In this document: positions 37,255 to 46,561 of the stretch, piece by piece
How the letters are laid out: every line of letters starts with the position of its first letter
Position numbering within the stretch: the first letter of the stretch is position 1
Notes under the pieces: generated by a model
Told to the model about the DNA's origin: nothing
What the model saw: the letters and a program-made list of their open reading frames with translations, nothing else
Database searches by the model: none
Made by a program: the position numbers and the translations under genes
Assembly: GCF_009764355.1 (NCBI RefSeq)
Contig: NZ_LNUA01000008.1
Coordinates: 1 to 64,000 of the forward strand
Direction: 5' to 3'
DNA length: 64,000 nucleotides
DNA from: Companilactobacillus bobalius
Lineage (GTDB): Bacteria; Bacillota; Bacilli; Lactobacillales; Lactobacillaceae

Positions 37255-37743
37255 ATGAATGATTATTCGCAAATTAAAACAGAGTTAGATCGTTTAAATA
37301 TTCAATTTCAATTAATCGAACATCCAGCTGTTTTTACGGCTGAAGAAGCTGATAAATATGTTGCCAATATTCCTTGTATGAGAACTAAGTCATTATTTTT
37401 AACTGATAAGAAAAAGACATCTTATTACTTAGTTTTTGTAAGAGATGATCAACGATTGGATATGAAAAAATTTGCGCAGATAGTAGACAAAAAGCATCTC
37501 AAGTTTGCATCGGATCAATCTTTATTAGAAAAATTGAGAATTAAATCAGGTTCCGTTTCTATTTTTAGTTTGTTGAATAATGAGACTAAAGATGTACAAG
37601 TTTATTTTGAAAAATCAGTTGTGAGTGGATTGCCATTGACCTTTCACCCGAATGACAATACGAAAACAATGTTGTTAAAACCAGAAGATCTATTTAAATT
37701 TTTGAAGAGTATTGGATTTTCTTATCAAATAGTTGAATTGTAA
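37255..37743 (+). CDS. YbaK/ProX-type aminoacyl-tRNA deacylase
   Basis: 162 residues with the prolyl-tRNA editing fold: LNIQFQLIEHPAVFTAEEA (about 15-32), MRTKSLFLTDKKK with the probable catalytic Lys of the family, RLDMKKFAQ, SVSIFSLLN and the C-terminal FHPNDNTKTMLL. Stand-alone proteins of this type hydrolyse Ala- or Cys-tRNA(Pro). Last gene of the operon; its link to export is not obvious. Confidence 0.85.
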   Translation: MNDYSQIKTELDRLNIQFQLIEHPAVFTAEEADKYVANIPCMRTKSLFLTDKKKTSYYLVFVRDDQRLDMKKFAQIVDKKHLKFASDQSLLEKLRIKSGSVSIFSLLNNETKDVQVYFEKSVVSGLPLTFHPNDNTKTMLLKPEDLFKFLKSIGFSYQIVEL

Positions 37744-37774
37744 AAAGTCAGGGCAGATTGTCTTGGCTTTTTTG
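37743..37774 (+). terminator. Probable terminator after the deacylase gene
   Basis: AAAAGTCAGGGCA / TGTCTTGGCTTTTTT with several G-T pairs; weaker than the others in this window. Confidence 0.5.
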
Positions 37775-37813
37775 CTACAGTCCATGCGATAATGCCGGTA
37801 AAGGGGTGAGATG

Positions 37814-38599
37814 ATGAAAAAGGTACTTTTGTTTTTAGCTTTAGCAATGCTAATTTTTCCATTGTCTGCGTGTAATAATTCAAAACCATCTAATGCTGAC
37901 AAAGCGGATACCTCAGTAAAAGAGACTGGTTTAAATAAAAAAACGATTAGTCAAAATAGAGTTGCTTGGCAGAAGAAAACTTCAGGACTCAAGTCGGTCT
38001 ATAAAGATGGTTATTCGGGAGATTATATTGGTGTAGCTTTTAACATGAAAGAATTGCTGAATCAGGCCTCCAATGATAAAAATTATGCTGTTGTTGAGGG
38101 GACTATTTGTAATTTAGAATCGATGAAGGGTCCCAAAGGGGTGTCACTGACTAAAACGACCATCTATGTCGACAAAGTCATCAGTGGGAAAAAATCTCTC
38201 AATAGAAAAGTTATTCAAGTTCCATTAAAGGGTGGAATAATTTCCACGGATGATTATTATCTTGATGCCACTACTAATAAAACTAAGCAAAACTTGCTAG
38301 TACAAGAGAAATTAGCACCATTGCCCAAAATTGGTGCGCAAGTAATTATTAGATTAACGAAAGTGGATTTTAGTGAGAAGAATTCATTTAACAATTATTT
38401 AGAGAAAGCACATTTTAGTACTCAAAAGTCATATCAACCAATGTTGGAACGGTTCAATTATTGGATCAAAAATCCGAGTGCTAAAGAGTTTGTCTTGGCT
38501 AATAGTTTATACGAAAATCAACAAGAAATTTCTGAAGAATATCGTGCCGCACAGTTCCAAAAATTGACCGATCAACTCAACGAAAAATTTAATAAATAA
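37814..38599 (+). CDS. Secreted lipoprotein, second member of the local family
   Basis: 261 residues with signal peptide and lipobox LSAC (Cys about 20). Mature blocks AVVEGTICNLESMKGPKG, TTIYVDKVISGKKSLNRKVI, APLPKIGAQVIIRL and FNYWIKNPSAKEFVLANS match 16697-17395 and the next gene. Two adjacent ATG codons; the one at 37814 has better spacing to GGGGTG. Function unknown. Confidence 0.8.
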   Translation: MKKVLLFLALAMLIFPLSACNNSKPSNADKADTSVKETGLNKKTISQNRVAWQKKTSGLKSVYKDGYSGDYIGVAFNMKELLNQASNDKNYAVVEGTICNLESMKGPKGVSLTKTTIYVDKVISGKKSLNRKVIQVPLKGGIISTDDYYLDATTNKTKQNLLVQEKLAPLPKIGAQVIIRLTKVDFSEKNSFNNYLEKAHFSTQKSYQPMLERFNYWIKNPSAKEFVLANSLYENQQEISEEYRAAQFQKLTDQLNEKFNK

Positions 38600-38707
38600 A
38601 ACTTTTTCCTTATGAATTTCTAACAAATAATTCTGTATTTTATATAAACAAAAAGCGGTACAATAACGCTTTCTTCCGTGCGATAATTGGTGCGAGGAGA
38701 AATTGCG

Positions 38708-39481
38708 ATGAGAAAAACACTAATGATTTTGACCTTGTTAGTATTCGTATTACCGCTTTCCGCATACAGTGTTAATACAATTAAAAATTCTTTCTATCAT
38801 AATTCTAAAGATAGTTACATTACAATAAAAGAAAACCAGCGTAAATGGAAAAAGCAAACTGCTAAAGCTGATATTGTTCACAGTGAAGGTAATAGTAGGG
38901 AGAAAGTTCCTGTTGGAATTTCTTTGGATAATCTAAAAAATTACAATAAAGCTGTTATCAAAGGGACTATTTATAATTTGGAAAAGATGCGGAGCCCTAA
39001 AAGTATGGCTTACACCAAGGCTTCAGTTCATATTGATAAAGTTATTAGTGGCGACAAGTCTTTGAAAAATAAGATCGTCTATTTAGCTTTAGATGGTGGT
39101 TTAGTTTCATTTGACGATTGGTATAGTGAAAGTAAGCATAAAGCGTATGGTCACAATATGCTAGTTAAGAATGATGAATTTCCTTTGCCTGCAATTGGAT
39201 CCAAAATTATCACAGGTTTGATTCCAAACAACTTGGATGAGCCGATTGAATTGAACAATGATTTAAAACGAAGTGGTTTTACTAGTAAGAATTCCTTTGC
39301 TATCAATACACCACAGTATAATTTCTGGGTAAAAGAACCTAATGCCAAAGAGTATCGTTTAAATAATCCGACATTACGTAAGAAAACCGTTAATGGTGAT
39401 TATTTGGCAGAATCTTTACAGCAATTGACCAAAGAAATTAACAAAAAATTTAATGACGAGAAACCAAAAGAGCACCGGTAA
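38708..39481 (+). CDS. Secreted paralogue of the lipoprotein family with lost lipobox Cys
   Basis: 257 residues. The signal peptide reads LVFVLPLSAYSVN where the neighbour has LIFPLSACNNS, so the lipid-anchor Cys is Tyr and the protein should be released or stay anchored by its signal helix. Blocks NKAVIKGTIYNLEKMRSPKS, ASVHIDKVISGDKSLKNKIV, FPLPAIGSKIITGL and YNFWVKEPNAKEYRLNNP are kept. The ATG at 38708 follows GAGGAG. Function unknown. Confidence 0.8.
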   Translation: MRKTLMILTLLVFVLPLSAYSVNTIKNSFYHNSKDSYITIKENQRKWKKQTAKADIVHSEGNSREKVPVGISLDNLKNYNKAVIKGTIYNLEKMRSPKSMAYTKASVHIDKVISGDKSLKNKIVYLALDGGLVSFDDWYSESKHKAYGHNMLVKNDEFPLPAIGSKIITGLIPNNLDEPIELNNDLKRSGFTSKNSFAINTPQYNFWVKEPNAKEYRLNNPTLRKKTVNGDYLAESLQQLTKEINKKFNDEKPKEHR

Positions 39482-39504
39482 TCATAGATTACTGATGCTC
39501 TTTG
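39467..39504. terminator. Bidirectional terminator overlapping a gene end
   Basis: AAAGAGCACCGGTAATC / GATTACTGATGCTCTTT. The left arm encodes the last residues of the secreted protein; the right side serves the converging minus-strand gene. Confidence 0.82.
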
Positions 39505-39505
39505 T

Positions 39506-41203
39506 TTAGTTATTCATTAATTCATTTAGTAACTCTTTAGCTGATTCGTGAAGGCTGTCTTTAGATTTGTCGTAGCCTAGATGAGTGTAAATTTCTCCAA
39601 CGTAAACTTTATCTTGATAGAGTTTATTGAAGACTTTGTCGATAATTGGACGTGTACGTTCTTCTTCCTGTACTGGTCCAAATGGATTGGCGAAGAAAGT
39701 AGTACTCATTCCAACTTCATCTGTTGTTCCCAAAGCCTTACGTTTTCCAGAAATGAAAGTAGCTTTAGCTTTTTCTTCATCAGGGAATTGATGCAATCCA
39801 ATTTCGGCATCGTAATTATTAGCGTAAACCCACATGTCGATGGAATGATGTTCAACCACATGTTTGTAGGTATTAGCAGGTAAAATAACACGAGCGTTTT
39901 TCAATTCTGGATTCAAGTAGATACCTCGATCCATATTATTGAAAGCTACGGAACTGCTTAGATCATCAAGACGGACGAATGCACCCGTTTCAGTACCTTG
40001 GGCATAAACATTACCTTTTTCATCAAAGGCAAAACTACCCATGTCGTCAAAAATTGTCTCGATGTTAATGATTTCATCATCAGCAACTTCTTGTAGAGCC
40101 TCGATGGATTCAGACTTGCCGGCACCAGAATCTCCGAAGAAGACAACAGATTTAGTTTTACCATTTGAAAAACTAATTTTAACCATTGAACCGTGAATTG
40201 GTAGTCGATCTTCGTAAATCATATGGAGATTATGAAGAGTTAAACACATCTTCTTCATGTAACCGAAATAAGTTGTTTTATCGTTATAAGGAACTTCGCC
40301 GACCCAGATATCGTTAGCTTCATCATGATAATAATGACTGACGCCACCTTCAGTTTCACTTAAACCAAATAGTAAAATTTCGTCTGGCTTTTGGCCTGCA
40401 ATACTTTCTCTATCAGCGACTTCGAATAAGTTGGCTAAAGCAATGCCACTGACGAAATAGTCACGATGGAAGTAAATGAAAGTTAGACTCTCACCAATTT
40501 TGGCAGGGAAGCAATACCAATCTTGTTGAGTACCATCGAATTTTTCAAGAGGATTGTCGAGTACTTCGCTGAAAGTACCCTCACGTTTATTACTCTTAGT
40601 ATGCATCATCATTGGCGGACGAAGCATTAGGGTATCTAGGAATCTGATGCTTTCGAGTGATTGATATTTTTGAGGGGTATTCCATTTAATAGTTTGGGTA
40701 AGGACACAAGCGTTAGTTCCAGCATTTACTTGACGATAAGTGCGGTTGGTAAAGCCTTGAAGTTTTTCTTCAATTGCACGGTAAAGATGAATAACGACTT
40801 CGTTAAAGTGATTATCAATATTCATGAAGTCACTTTTGGCAATGGCGCTATCATGTTTATTGATCAAAGAGACTCTGAAGTAGGAACGGTAGTATGAATA
40901 AAAATCTTCGATACTTTTCAGAATTTGTTCGTTACCATATTTTTCATAGTTATCTTTATCGTCAATCAAAATGGCTTTCAAAATATTGATATAAGTCTTG
41001 GCATCTAGACCTTCGACCTTATTGGTAACAGCTAATTGGCTTTCGTCTAAATATAAATGAACAAGATTGTAAAATCCCTGACTATTAATTAGTTGAAAAA
41101 CATCTTGAATGTATTCTTCATTGTAATTAATCACAGCGACTGAACGGTCTGGATTTATGTAAAAGGCGTTAGATTCAACGGCCTTGGATGATAATTCTGA
41201 CAT
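39506..41203 (-). CDS. PEP carboxykinase / HPr-kinase-like P-loop protein
   Basis: 565 residues. The centre carries the P loop FFGDSGAGKSESIEALQ (about 352-368), which resembles HPr kinase (GDSG-x-GKSE), followed by IFDDMGSFAFDEKGNVYAQGTETGAFVRLDD in the style of ATP-dependent PEPCK. Lactobacilli carry such proteins annotated as PEPCK. The family is right, but the reaction (oxaloacetate to PEP, or phosphorylation of another target) is not proven here. The ATG at 41203 (MSELSSKAV) follows AAAGGAGAA. Single-gene unit. Confidence 0.75.
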   Translation of the reverse strand: MSELSSKAVESNAFYINPDRSVAVINYNEEYIQDVFQLINSQGFYNLVHLYLDESQLAVTNKVEGLDAKTYINILKAILIDDKDNYEKYGNEQILKSIEDFYSYYRSYFRVSLINKHDSAIAKSDFMNIDNHFNEVVIHLYRAIEEKLQGFTNRTYRQVNAGTNACVLTQTIKWNTPQKYQSLESIRFLDTLMLRPPMMMHTKSNKREGTFSEVLDNPLEKFDGTQQDWYCFPAKIGESLTFIYFHRDYFVSGIALANLFEVADRESIAGQKPDEILLFGLSETEGGVSHYYHDEANDIWVGEVPYNDKTTYFGYMKKMCLTLHNLHMIYEDRLPIHGSMVKISFSNGKTKSVVFFGDSGAGKSESIEALQEVADDEIINIETIFDDMGSFAFDEKGNVYAQGTETGAFVRLDDLSSSVAFNNMDRGIYLNPELKNARVILPANTYKHVVEHHSIDMWVYANNYDAEIGLHQFPDEEKAKATFISGKRKALGTTDEVGMSTTFFANPFGPVQEEERTRPIIDKVFNKLYQDKVYVGEIYTHLGYDKSKDSLHESAKELLNELMNN

Positions 41204-41393
41204 ACTAGGTTCTCCTTTCAATTCGTGAACTTAGGTAACAGTTTATATTAATATTCTGTAAACTGGTAGTACAAAATTAAAATCAATTTAATAAAAAATG
41301 TAGCTTGTGACTGATACATAAGGAAAAATATATAGAAAAATATTTTATTCGAAGAAAAAAGTTATTTTATTAGAAGATATGTAATGCTATCAA

Positions 41394-41536
41394 AAATTCC
41401 GTCTTCCACAAAAATTGAAAATGCTGGTGGAACGCTGTGGGCATTTTGGATCTTCAAGATCAGCCTCATTGTAACCGGCAAAGCCGCTAACAATGACCTC
41501 ACAGCTGACCGCATTTTCAACTTTTGTTCCAGACTA
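41394..41536 (+). repeat. Structured intergenic repeat, family A copy 5
   Basis: Outer arms AAAATTGAAAATGC / GCATTTTCAACTTTT, joint TGGAACGCTGTGGGC as in copy 3, the second inner hairpin kept (ATTGTAACCGGC-AAA-GCCGCTAACAAT) and the first reduced to a short TTGGATCTTCAAGATC remnant. The rest of 41204-41393 is AT-rich with nothing I can name. Confidence 0.75.
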
Positions 41537-41565
41537 GTAAACGGTTCTATTTATTATTTTTATAA

Positions 41566-41610
41566 TAAAAAAAGCAGCATCCATTTAGAAAACAATAGGA
41601 CGCTGCTTTA
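41566..41610 (-). terminator. Terminator of the phosphoglycerate-mutase-type genes
   Basis: On the minus strand AAAGCAGCGTCC / GGATGCTGCTTT and a T run. Confidence 0.82.
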
Positions 41611-41624
41611 AATTTTAAAATTGT

Positions 41625-42287
41625 TTATTCACCTAAGATTTGGCTGTAACTTGTAACGGTATTAACACCATTATCACGTTCAAGCATTGTTAAGCTTGAG
41701 TTCTTAGGACTTTGTGTTAAGTCGAATTTACCATGACCATAACGCTCTGTAATAGAACGGATAGTTGTTCCATGTGTAACCAATAGAATCTTGTCACCAT
41801 CTTTAGCAACTTGATCAATCTTTTCAAAACCACGATCAACTCTAGTCCAGTATTCCTCAGCGTTTTCAGCATCGTGGAACGGATCAGCGTCTTTCATGAA
41901 GTCTCTTGTAGCATCAAGTCCATATTTAGAAAGGATATCACCAAAAGTTCTTTCACCATGTGGTTGACCAACGATGAACCAAGCTTCAGAAGAATTCATA
42001 CCTTCGAAGTAGCCGTAGAATTGTTCTCTGAATTCCATTAATTTAGTGGGATTAAGTTGTTCACGGTTCTTATTGTCATCAACGATCAACTTGCAAGTGT
42101 CAATTGCTCGACGTGCGTCTGATGAAAAAGCAGCATTAAAGTCAACATCTTTTAAAGCTTTAGCAGCTTTCTTAGCAACTTCTAGACCCTCAGGTGCAAG
42201 GGGAGTATCAGACCAACCTTGCATTTTATTGTATTTATTAAACCAAGTTTTACCATGGCGAATCATGTAAATTTGGTATTTAGCCAT
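41625..42287 (-). CDS. Histidine phosphatase (phosphoglycerate-mutase-like) 2
   Basis: 220 residues: catalytic IRHGKTWFN (about 8-16), MQGWSDTPL, REQFYGYFEG and the second His in LVTHGTT. It is a cytoplasmic phosphatase or mutase of the broad-specificity type (GpmB-like) rather than the glycolytic GpmA. The ATG at 42287 follows GAGGAGG. Close paralogue of the next gene (tandem duplication). Confidence 0.85.
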   Translation of the reverse strand: MAKYQIYMIRHGKTWFNKYNKMQGWSDTPLAPEGLEVAKKAAKALKDVDFNAAFSSDARRAIDTCKLIVDDNKNREQLNPTKLMEFREQFYGYFEGMNSSEAWFIVGQPHGERTFGDILSKYGLDATRDFMKDADPFHDAENAEEYWTRVDRGFEKIDQVAKDGDKILLVTHGTTIRSITERYGHGKFDLTQSPKNSSLTMLERDNGVNTVTSYSQILGE

Positions 42288-42326
42288 TAGTGCCCTCCTC
42301 AAAGTTTGTAAGTTAATTTTACTACA

Positions 42327-42977
42327 CTAGAGAAGAGATTGATTGTATTTTGTAACTCGGTTAACACCATTATCACGTTCTAGCATTGTTAGACTGGCAT
42401 TTGCCGGTACGTCATTTAATTCAAAATCACCGGCTTTGTAGCGATATGCTAATCCTAAAATAGTAATACTGTGAGTCACTAATAGAATTTTGTCACCATC
42501 TTTGGCAATTTGATCAATTTTTTTAAATCCACGTTCGATTCGATTCCAATATTCAGTGGCATCTTCAGCATCGTGTAATGGATCAGCTTCTTTAACGAAA
42601 TCCATTGTGGCATCAAAGCCATAATTTTGAACGATTTGAGCAAAGCTTTTGGCATGATGTGGTTTACCTATAACGAACCATGATTCATCAATTCCACGAC
42701 CTTCATAGAAGCCATAAAATTGTTCTCTAAATTCTGACAGTTCCTGAGGTACTAAATTATTTCGGTTTCTTCTGGTAATAATACGACAAGTGTCAACGGC
42801 TCGTTTCATATCCGAAGTCAGTGCAGCTGCAAAATCAACATTCTTCAGTGATTCAGCTGCTTTTTGTGCGACTTCAACACCATCATTAGTTAAGGGTGTA
42901 TCGGACCAACCCTGCATCTTCTGATATTCGTTGTACCAAGTTCTTCCATGTCTAACTAAATAAATTTGATATGCCAT
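42327..42977 (-). CDS. Histidine phosphatase (phosphoglycerate-mutase-like) 1
   Basis: 216 residues: VRHGRTWYN, MQGWSDTPL, REQFYGFYEG, LVTHSITIL. The two copies have diverged mainly in the second catalytic block (THS here, THG in the other). Same strand, 39 bases apart, so probably co-transcribed. Confidence 0.85.
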   Translation of the reverse strand: MAYQIYLVRHGRTWYNEYQKMQGWSDTPLTNDGVEVAQKAAESLKNVDFAAALTSDMKRAVDTCRIITRRNRNNLVPQELSEFREQFYGFYEGRGIDESWFVIGKPHHAKSFAQIVQNYGFDATMDFVKEADPLHDAEDATEYWNRIERGFKKIDQIAKDGDKILLVTHSITILGLAYRYKAGDFELNDVPANASLTMLERDNGVNRVTKYNQSLL

Positions 42978-43085
42978 TATACATGCCTCCTAGCACAACA
43001 ATTCTACTATAAACGAAGCTCATCTTTAGTAATTTTGCTTGTGATTGTGTAAAGTAAACTTATGAGTGGATTTGGAGGTAATCAT

Positions 43086-43706
43086 ATGAAAATAGCTGTA
43101 ATTGGAGCAAATGGTAAGGAAGGTTCCTTAATCGTTAAAGAGGCAAAGGAACGAGGATTGGATGTTACTTCTATCGTTCGCAATAGTAAGAAGTCGCCAA
43201 CTGATAAGTATTTAGTTAGGGATGTTTATAGTTTGCAAGCCGAGGATGTTAAAGATTTTGACGTATTAGTTGATGCTTTAGGTTTCTTTGGTCCTAATGT
43301 TAAAGAATATGTACCAGCCACAAAGCATTTAATTGAAATTTTGAATGGTAGTGCAACAAGATTATTGGTCGTTGGTGGGGCAGGATCGCTCTATCTTGAT
43401 TCAAACCATACCAAACAACTTTATCAACAAGATGATTTTCCTGAAGCTGTTAAACCTTTGAGTGAGGAAATGGGTAAGTCATTAGATGAACTACGCCAGA
43501 GCTCAATCAATTGGACTTTCATTAGTCCAGCGGCATCTTTTGATGCTAAAGGCGAACGTACAGGTAAGTACGTTTTAGCCGGTGAAGAATTGACTTTTGA
43601 CAAAGATGGTAAATGTGAAATTAGTTATGCAGATTTTGCAATTGCTATGGTTGATGAAATTATTAATGCAAAACATCAAAAAGAACGCATTAGCGTTAGA
43701 TGGTAG
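43086..43706 (+). CDS. NAD(P)-binding Rossmann protein (atypical SDR, YwnB-like)
   Basis: 206 residues: nucleotide motif VIGANGKEGSLI (about 5-16), LVDALGFFGP, LLVVGGAGSLYLD and a SPAASFDAKGERTGKY block typical of NADH-flavin-reductase-like atypical SDRs. It lies directly before a flavodoxin gene, so a redox role is plausible. The ATG at 43086 follows GGAGG. Confidence 0.85.
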   Translation: MKIAVIGANGKEGSLIVKEAKERGLDVTSIVRNSKKSPTDKYLVRDVYSLQAEDVKDFDVLVDALGFFGPNVKEYVPATKHLIEILNGSATRLLVVGGAGSLYLDSNHTKQLYQQDDFPEAVKPLSEEMGKSLDELRQSSINWTFISPAASFDAKGERTGKYVLAGEELTFDKDGKCEISYADFAIAMVDEIINAKHQKERISVRW

Positions 43707-43714
43707 GTAAAAAG

Positions 43715-44155
43715 ATGAATATCCTTGTAACTTATACCAGTATGACAGGACGTAATGAGAAAATTGCAAAACATTTAGTTGATTATTTGGAAAAGCATGA
43801 CGCTGATGTAACTTTAGAACAAATGATTGAGACCGATGCTTTTGCTTTGGACAGCTATGACGCCGTTATAGTTGAAACATATACTTATAACGATGGAGAA
43901 GTTCCCGATGAAGCACAAGATTTCTATGATGATCTAAAGGATGTTGATTTGAATCATACGAAGTTTGCTGTCTTAGGTTCTAGTTCAAAACAGCACATTC
44001 ATTTTGGACGTGCAGTCGATTATTTCACTATGCAACTTAACTCTAGTAATGGTGAACAAGTTGCCGATTCCGTGAAGATTGATCAAGATCCTGATGAGGA
44101 TGATTTCAAACGAGTTGATCAATTAGCAGATTATGTTTTAAAAAGCTTAAAATAA
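43715..44155 (+). CDS. Flavodoxin
   Basis: 146 residues: FMN phosphate loop TYTSMTGRNEKIA (about 6-18), VETYTYNDGEVPDEAQDF and VLGSSSKQHIHFGRAVDYF flavin-binding loops, acidic overall. It is an electron carrier in the cytoplasm. The ATG at 43715 lies nine bases after the previous stop, and the two genes form an operon. Confidence 0.87.
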   Translation: MNILVTYTSMTGRNEKIAKHLVDYLEKHDADVTLEQMIETDAFALDSYDAVIVETYTYNDGEVPDEAQDFYDDLKDVDLNHTKFAVLGSSSKQHIHFGRAVDYFTMQLNSSNGEQVADSVKIDQDPDEDDFKRVDQLADYVLKSLK

Positions 44156-44164
44156 CGAAATAAT

Positions 44165-44203
44165 AGGCGAGATAATCAGGATTGATTATCTCGCCTTCTT
44201 TTT
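44165..44203. terminator. Bidirectional terminator
   Basis: GGCGAGATAATC / GATTATCTCGCC perfect stem with a T run on the plus side, between the converging flavodoxin and SIS genes. Confidence 0.85.
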
Positions 44204-45300
44204 TATACGTAATTTTGAAATTCAGTTTTGTTGTGAACTTTCTCGGAGAAATCAGTAAAGATCTGTTTTGATAAATCAATTCCACGGCTCTTTGTGATGT
44301 ACCAGGATAGGACTTGAATAGGAAGTCCACCCAAGAATGGAACTTTGGTTTCATCAGCAATGTTCATCAGATTCAAAACTTTTTCTGAATTGTTTGGTTG
44401 GTCAGTATAATTGATTTCAAAAATGTGTTTAGTATATTGACTCTCATATCTGATCAACGAATCAGCTTTACTTTTAACGTTTGGTTTAGCATTAGTTGTA
44501 ATGAAGAATAGTCGGTGTTCAGGGTTGATTGATAGATAAGGACCATGCATGAAGGCTTCCAGTTCATTGCCATCTGCTGGAACACGAACAGTTTCTGTGA
44601 ATTTAGTTTCCAATTCTTTAATTGATCCCACGCTAGGACCATAGGCGATGCCAGAAAATTGATAAGCGTTTTGAAAGTCGGATTCATTTTCCTTGAAGAA
44701 ATCAGTTGTTTTAGTAATTGTTTCATCAAAATGAGCGACGATATTCCTGAATTCCTCTAGTTCTGTACTTTCTTGATCTGTAGAGATTAGACCTTTTTTG
44801 ACACCAACTCTCAATCCCAAAAGCATCAGACTCAAAACAGTAGCAGTAAATCCTAGTGAGACATAACCAACTTGTTCACGGCCAGTAAGTATATCAAGTG
44901 TTCTTTGACAAGCATCTGATAACTCTTTTCCTGGTTGACTAGTTACACCGATAGTATAGATGTTTTCTTCAGATAATTTCTTGATAGCATCAATGGTTGA
45001 AGTACTTTGACCACTTTGCGAAATACCAACAGCAACCTCTAAATTAGGGTCAACCATGTCGTAATTGCTGTAGTTATAGGGTTGTTGCAAATCAACAAGC
45101 ACATTGGCCTTTTTCTCGATGTAATATTTAGCGCTTAAAGCGGCGTTATAGCTAGAGCCAATTCCTAATAACAACCAAGATTGGCTAGTTAACAATTTGC
45201 TGTCAATTACAGCATCAATTTGTTGAGGATAGGTATCCAAGATTTTAGTCATTACTGAGGCTTCTTGATTTATGTAGGTTAACATTGTTGGGTTATTCAT
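44203..45300 (-). CDS. SIS-domain sugar isomerase/deaminase (GlmS/AgaS/FrlB-like)
   Basis: 365 residues with two SIS domains: LLGIGSSYNAALSAKYYIE and GISQSGQSTSTIDAIKK in the first, FSGIAYGPSVGSIKELETKFTETVRVPADGNELEAFMHGP in the second. It resembles the isomerase half of GlmS without the glutaminase half. Such proteins convert amino-sugar phosphates or deglycate fructosamines. It lies after lacI copy 1, so it belongs to the sugar island. Confidence 0.87.
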   Translation of the reverse strand: MNNPTMLTYINQEASVMTKILDTYPQQIDAVIDSKLLTSQSWLLLGIGSSYNAALSAKYYIEKKANVLVDLQQPYNYSNYDMVDPNLEVAVGISQSGQSTSTIDAIKKLSEENIYTIGVTSQPGKELSDACQRTLDILTGREQVGYVSLGFTATVLSLMLLGLRVGVKKGLISTDQESTELEEFRNIVAHFDETITKTTDFFKENESDFQNAYQFSGIAYGPSVGSIKELETKFTETVRVPADGNELEAFMHGPYLSINPEHRLFFITTNAKPNVKSKADSLIRYESQYTKHIFEINYTDQPNNSEKVLNLMNIADETKVPFLGGLPIQVLSWYITKSRGIDLSKQIFTDFSEKVHNKTEFQNYV

Positions 45301-45324
45301 TGTTTTTTCTCCCTTATATATAAA

Positions 45325-46386
45325 TTATTCTGTTTTTTTGGCGCCACACGATTCACGAATTATTAGTTCTGGAAAATGGGTTTCTTCTGTATTTTCAAGC
45401 ACATCATGATTCATTAATTGAAATAAATAATGAAGTGCTATTTTTCCCAGAGATTCGTTATGTTGGTTGACGGTTGTTATTCTAGGTACCATGAATTCAC
45501 CATTAGGAAAAGAATCACAACTACCGACTGCAATATCATCAGGGGATTTTAAATTATGATCCTGTAAAGATCTAAAAATACCCCAAGCGACACGATCGTT
45601 TATGGCTACTACTGCATCAGGTAAGACTTCAATCGAATCGAATAAATGATTCATACCGTCATATCCAGATTGTGAATAATAGTCATTAAGAATAATCAAT
45701 TTATCATCAATCTGAGAATAAATATTCATGATTTTTTTAAATGCTGTCAATCTCTGGGTAGTAACCTTAATTCCAGGCTCACCGCCAATAAAGGCTATCC
45801 TTTTATGTCCAAGTGCTAATAAGTGTTGGGTGATTAATTCAGCGCTGAGGAATTGATCTCTTTCTACAAATAGAGCTTTGCACCCTTTTACTTTTTGACC
45901 AATAATAACGATTGGTATTTGCTCATTTAATTCATTTAATGAATTTAAGTAGGTCTTATCGACAAGATCACGGTCAATTTCACCACCTAATAGTAAAACT
46001 CCATCAACATGTCGTTCAGAAATGTTTTTAAAGGCTTCAATCTCCAATTGGACATTGACTTCTGGAGCGTTTTTACTGGCGGTCATAGTGTTGATTAAGA
46101 GAAGCGTATAATTATTTTTACGACTGATGACTTCGATTTGAGATATTAAATCAGTGAAGTAAGGATTGTTGATGTCTGATACTACCACGGCCAAAGTTTG
46201 AGTTTTGTTGGAAACCATACCACGAGCTAACATGTTAGGCTGGAAATTATTATTGGCTATTACTTTTTTGATTCTTTCACGTTTTTCTTTGGAGACGGAA
46301 GGACTGTTATTTAATACACGGGAGACCGTAGAGACTGATGTATCAGCCATTTTGGCTATTTCTTTAATAGTAATATTATTTTTCAT
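45325..46386 (-). CDS. LacI-family transcriptional regulator 1
   Basis: 353 residues: HTH (ITIKEIAKMADTSVSTVSRV, LNNSPSVSKEKR), hinge and periplasmic-binding-like ligand domain. It is nearly the same protein as the regulator at 49906-50964. It is divergent from the ROK-GH9 operon and co-directional with the SIS gene. Palindromes of the TTGGTAAnnTTnCCAA type near 46449 and 46535 are likely targets of one or both regulators. Confidence 0.9.
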   Translation of the reverse strand: MKNNITIKEIAKMADTSVSTVSRVLNNSPSVSKEKRERIKKVIANNNFQPNMLARGMVSNKTQTLAVVVSDINNPYFTDLISQIEVISRKNNYTLLLINTMTASKNAPEVNVQLEIEAFKNISERHVDGVLLLGGEIDRDLVDKTYLNSLNELNEQIPIVIIGQKVKGCKALFVERDQFLSAELITQHLLALGHKRIAFIGGEPGIKVTTQRLTAFKKIMNIYSQIDDKLIILNDYYSQSGYDGMNHLFDSIEVLPDAVVAINDRVAWGIFRSLQDHNLKSPDDIAVGSCDSFPNGEFMVPRITTVNQHNESLGKIALHYLFQLMNHDVLENTEETHFPELIIRESCGAKKTE

Positions 46387-46448
46387 AATTATAACCTCGT
46401 TGAATTAAATAAAGTGTAAAACAAACGAAAACAATAGACAAGATAAAT

Positions 46449-46548
46449 TTGGTAAGGTTTCCAAAAACATGGTTGACATAATTATTGCATAGAATTAAGA
46501 TTTAATTGTATTTGAAAGCGCTTAAACAAAAATAGGAACGTTTCCAAA
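46449..46548 (+). promoter_or_regulatory. ROK-GH9 promoter with LacI-type operators and cre
   Basis: Order: operator TTGGTAAGGTTTCCAA (46449-46464); -35 TTGACA (46473-46478), 17 bases, -10 TAAGAT (46496-46501); cre-like TGAAAGCGCTTAAA (46513-46526); second operator GGAACGTTTCC (46535-46545). The cre implies CcpA glucose repression, and the palindromes imply induction through the LacI paralogues. Confidence 0.72.
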
Positions 46549-46561
46549 AAAGGAAAAGCAT

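Noticed and set aside
41384..41611. 75-codon plus-strand ORF
   Set aside because: It is read through family A copy 5 and the terminator at 41566; no ribosome site.
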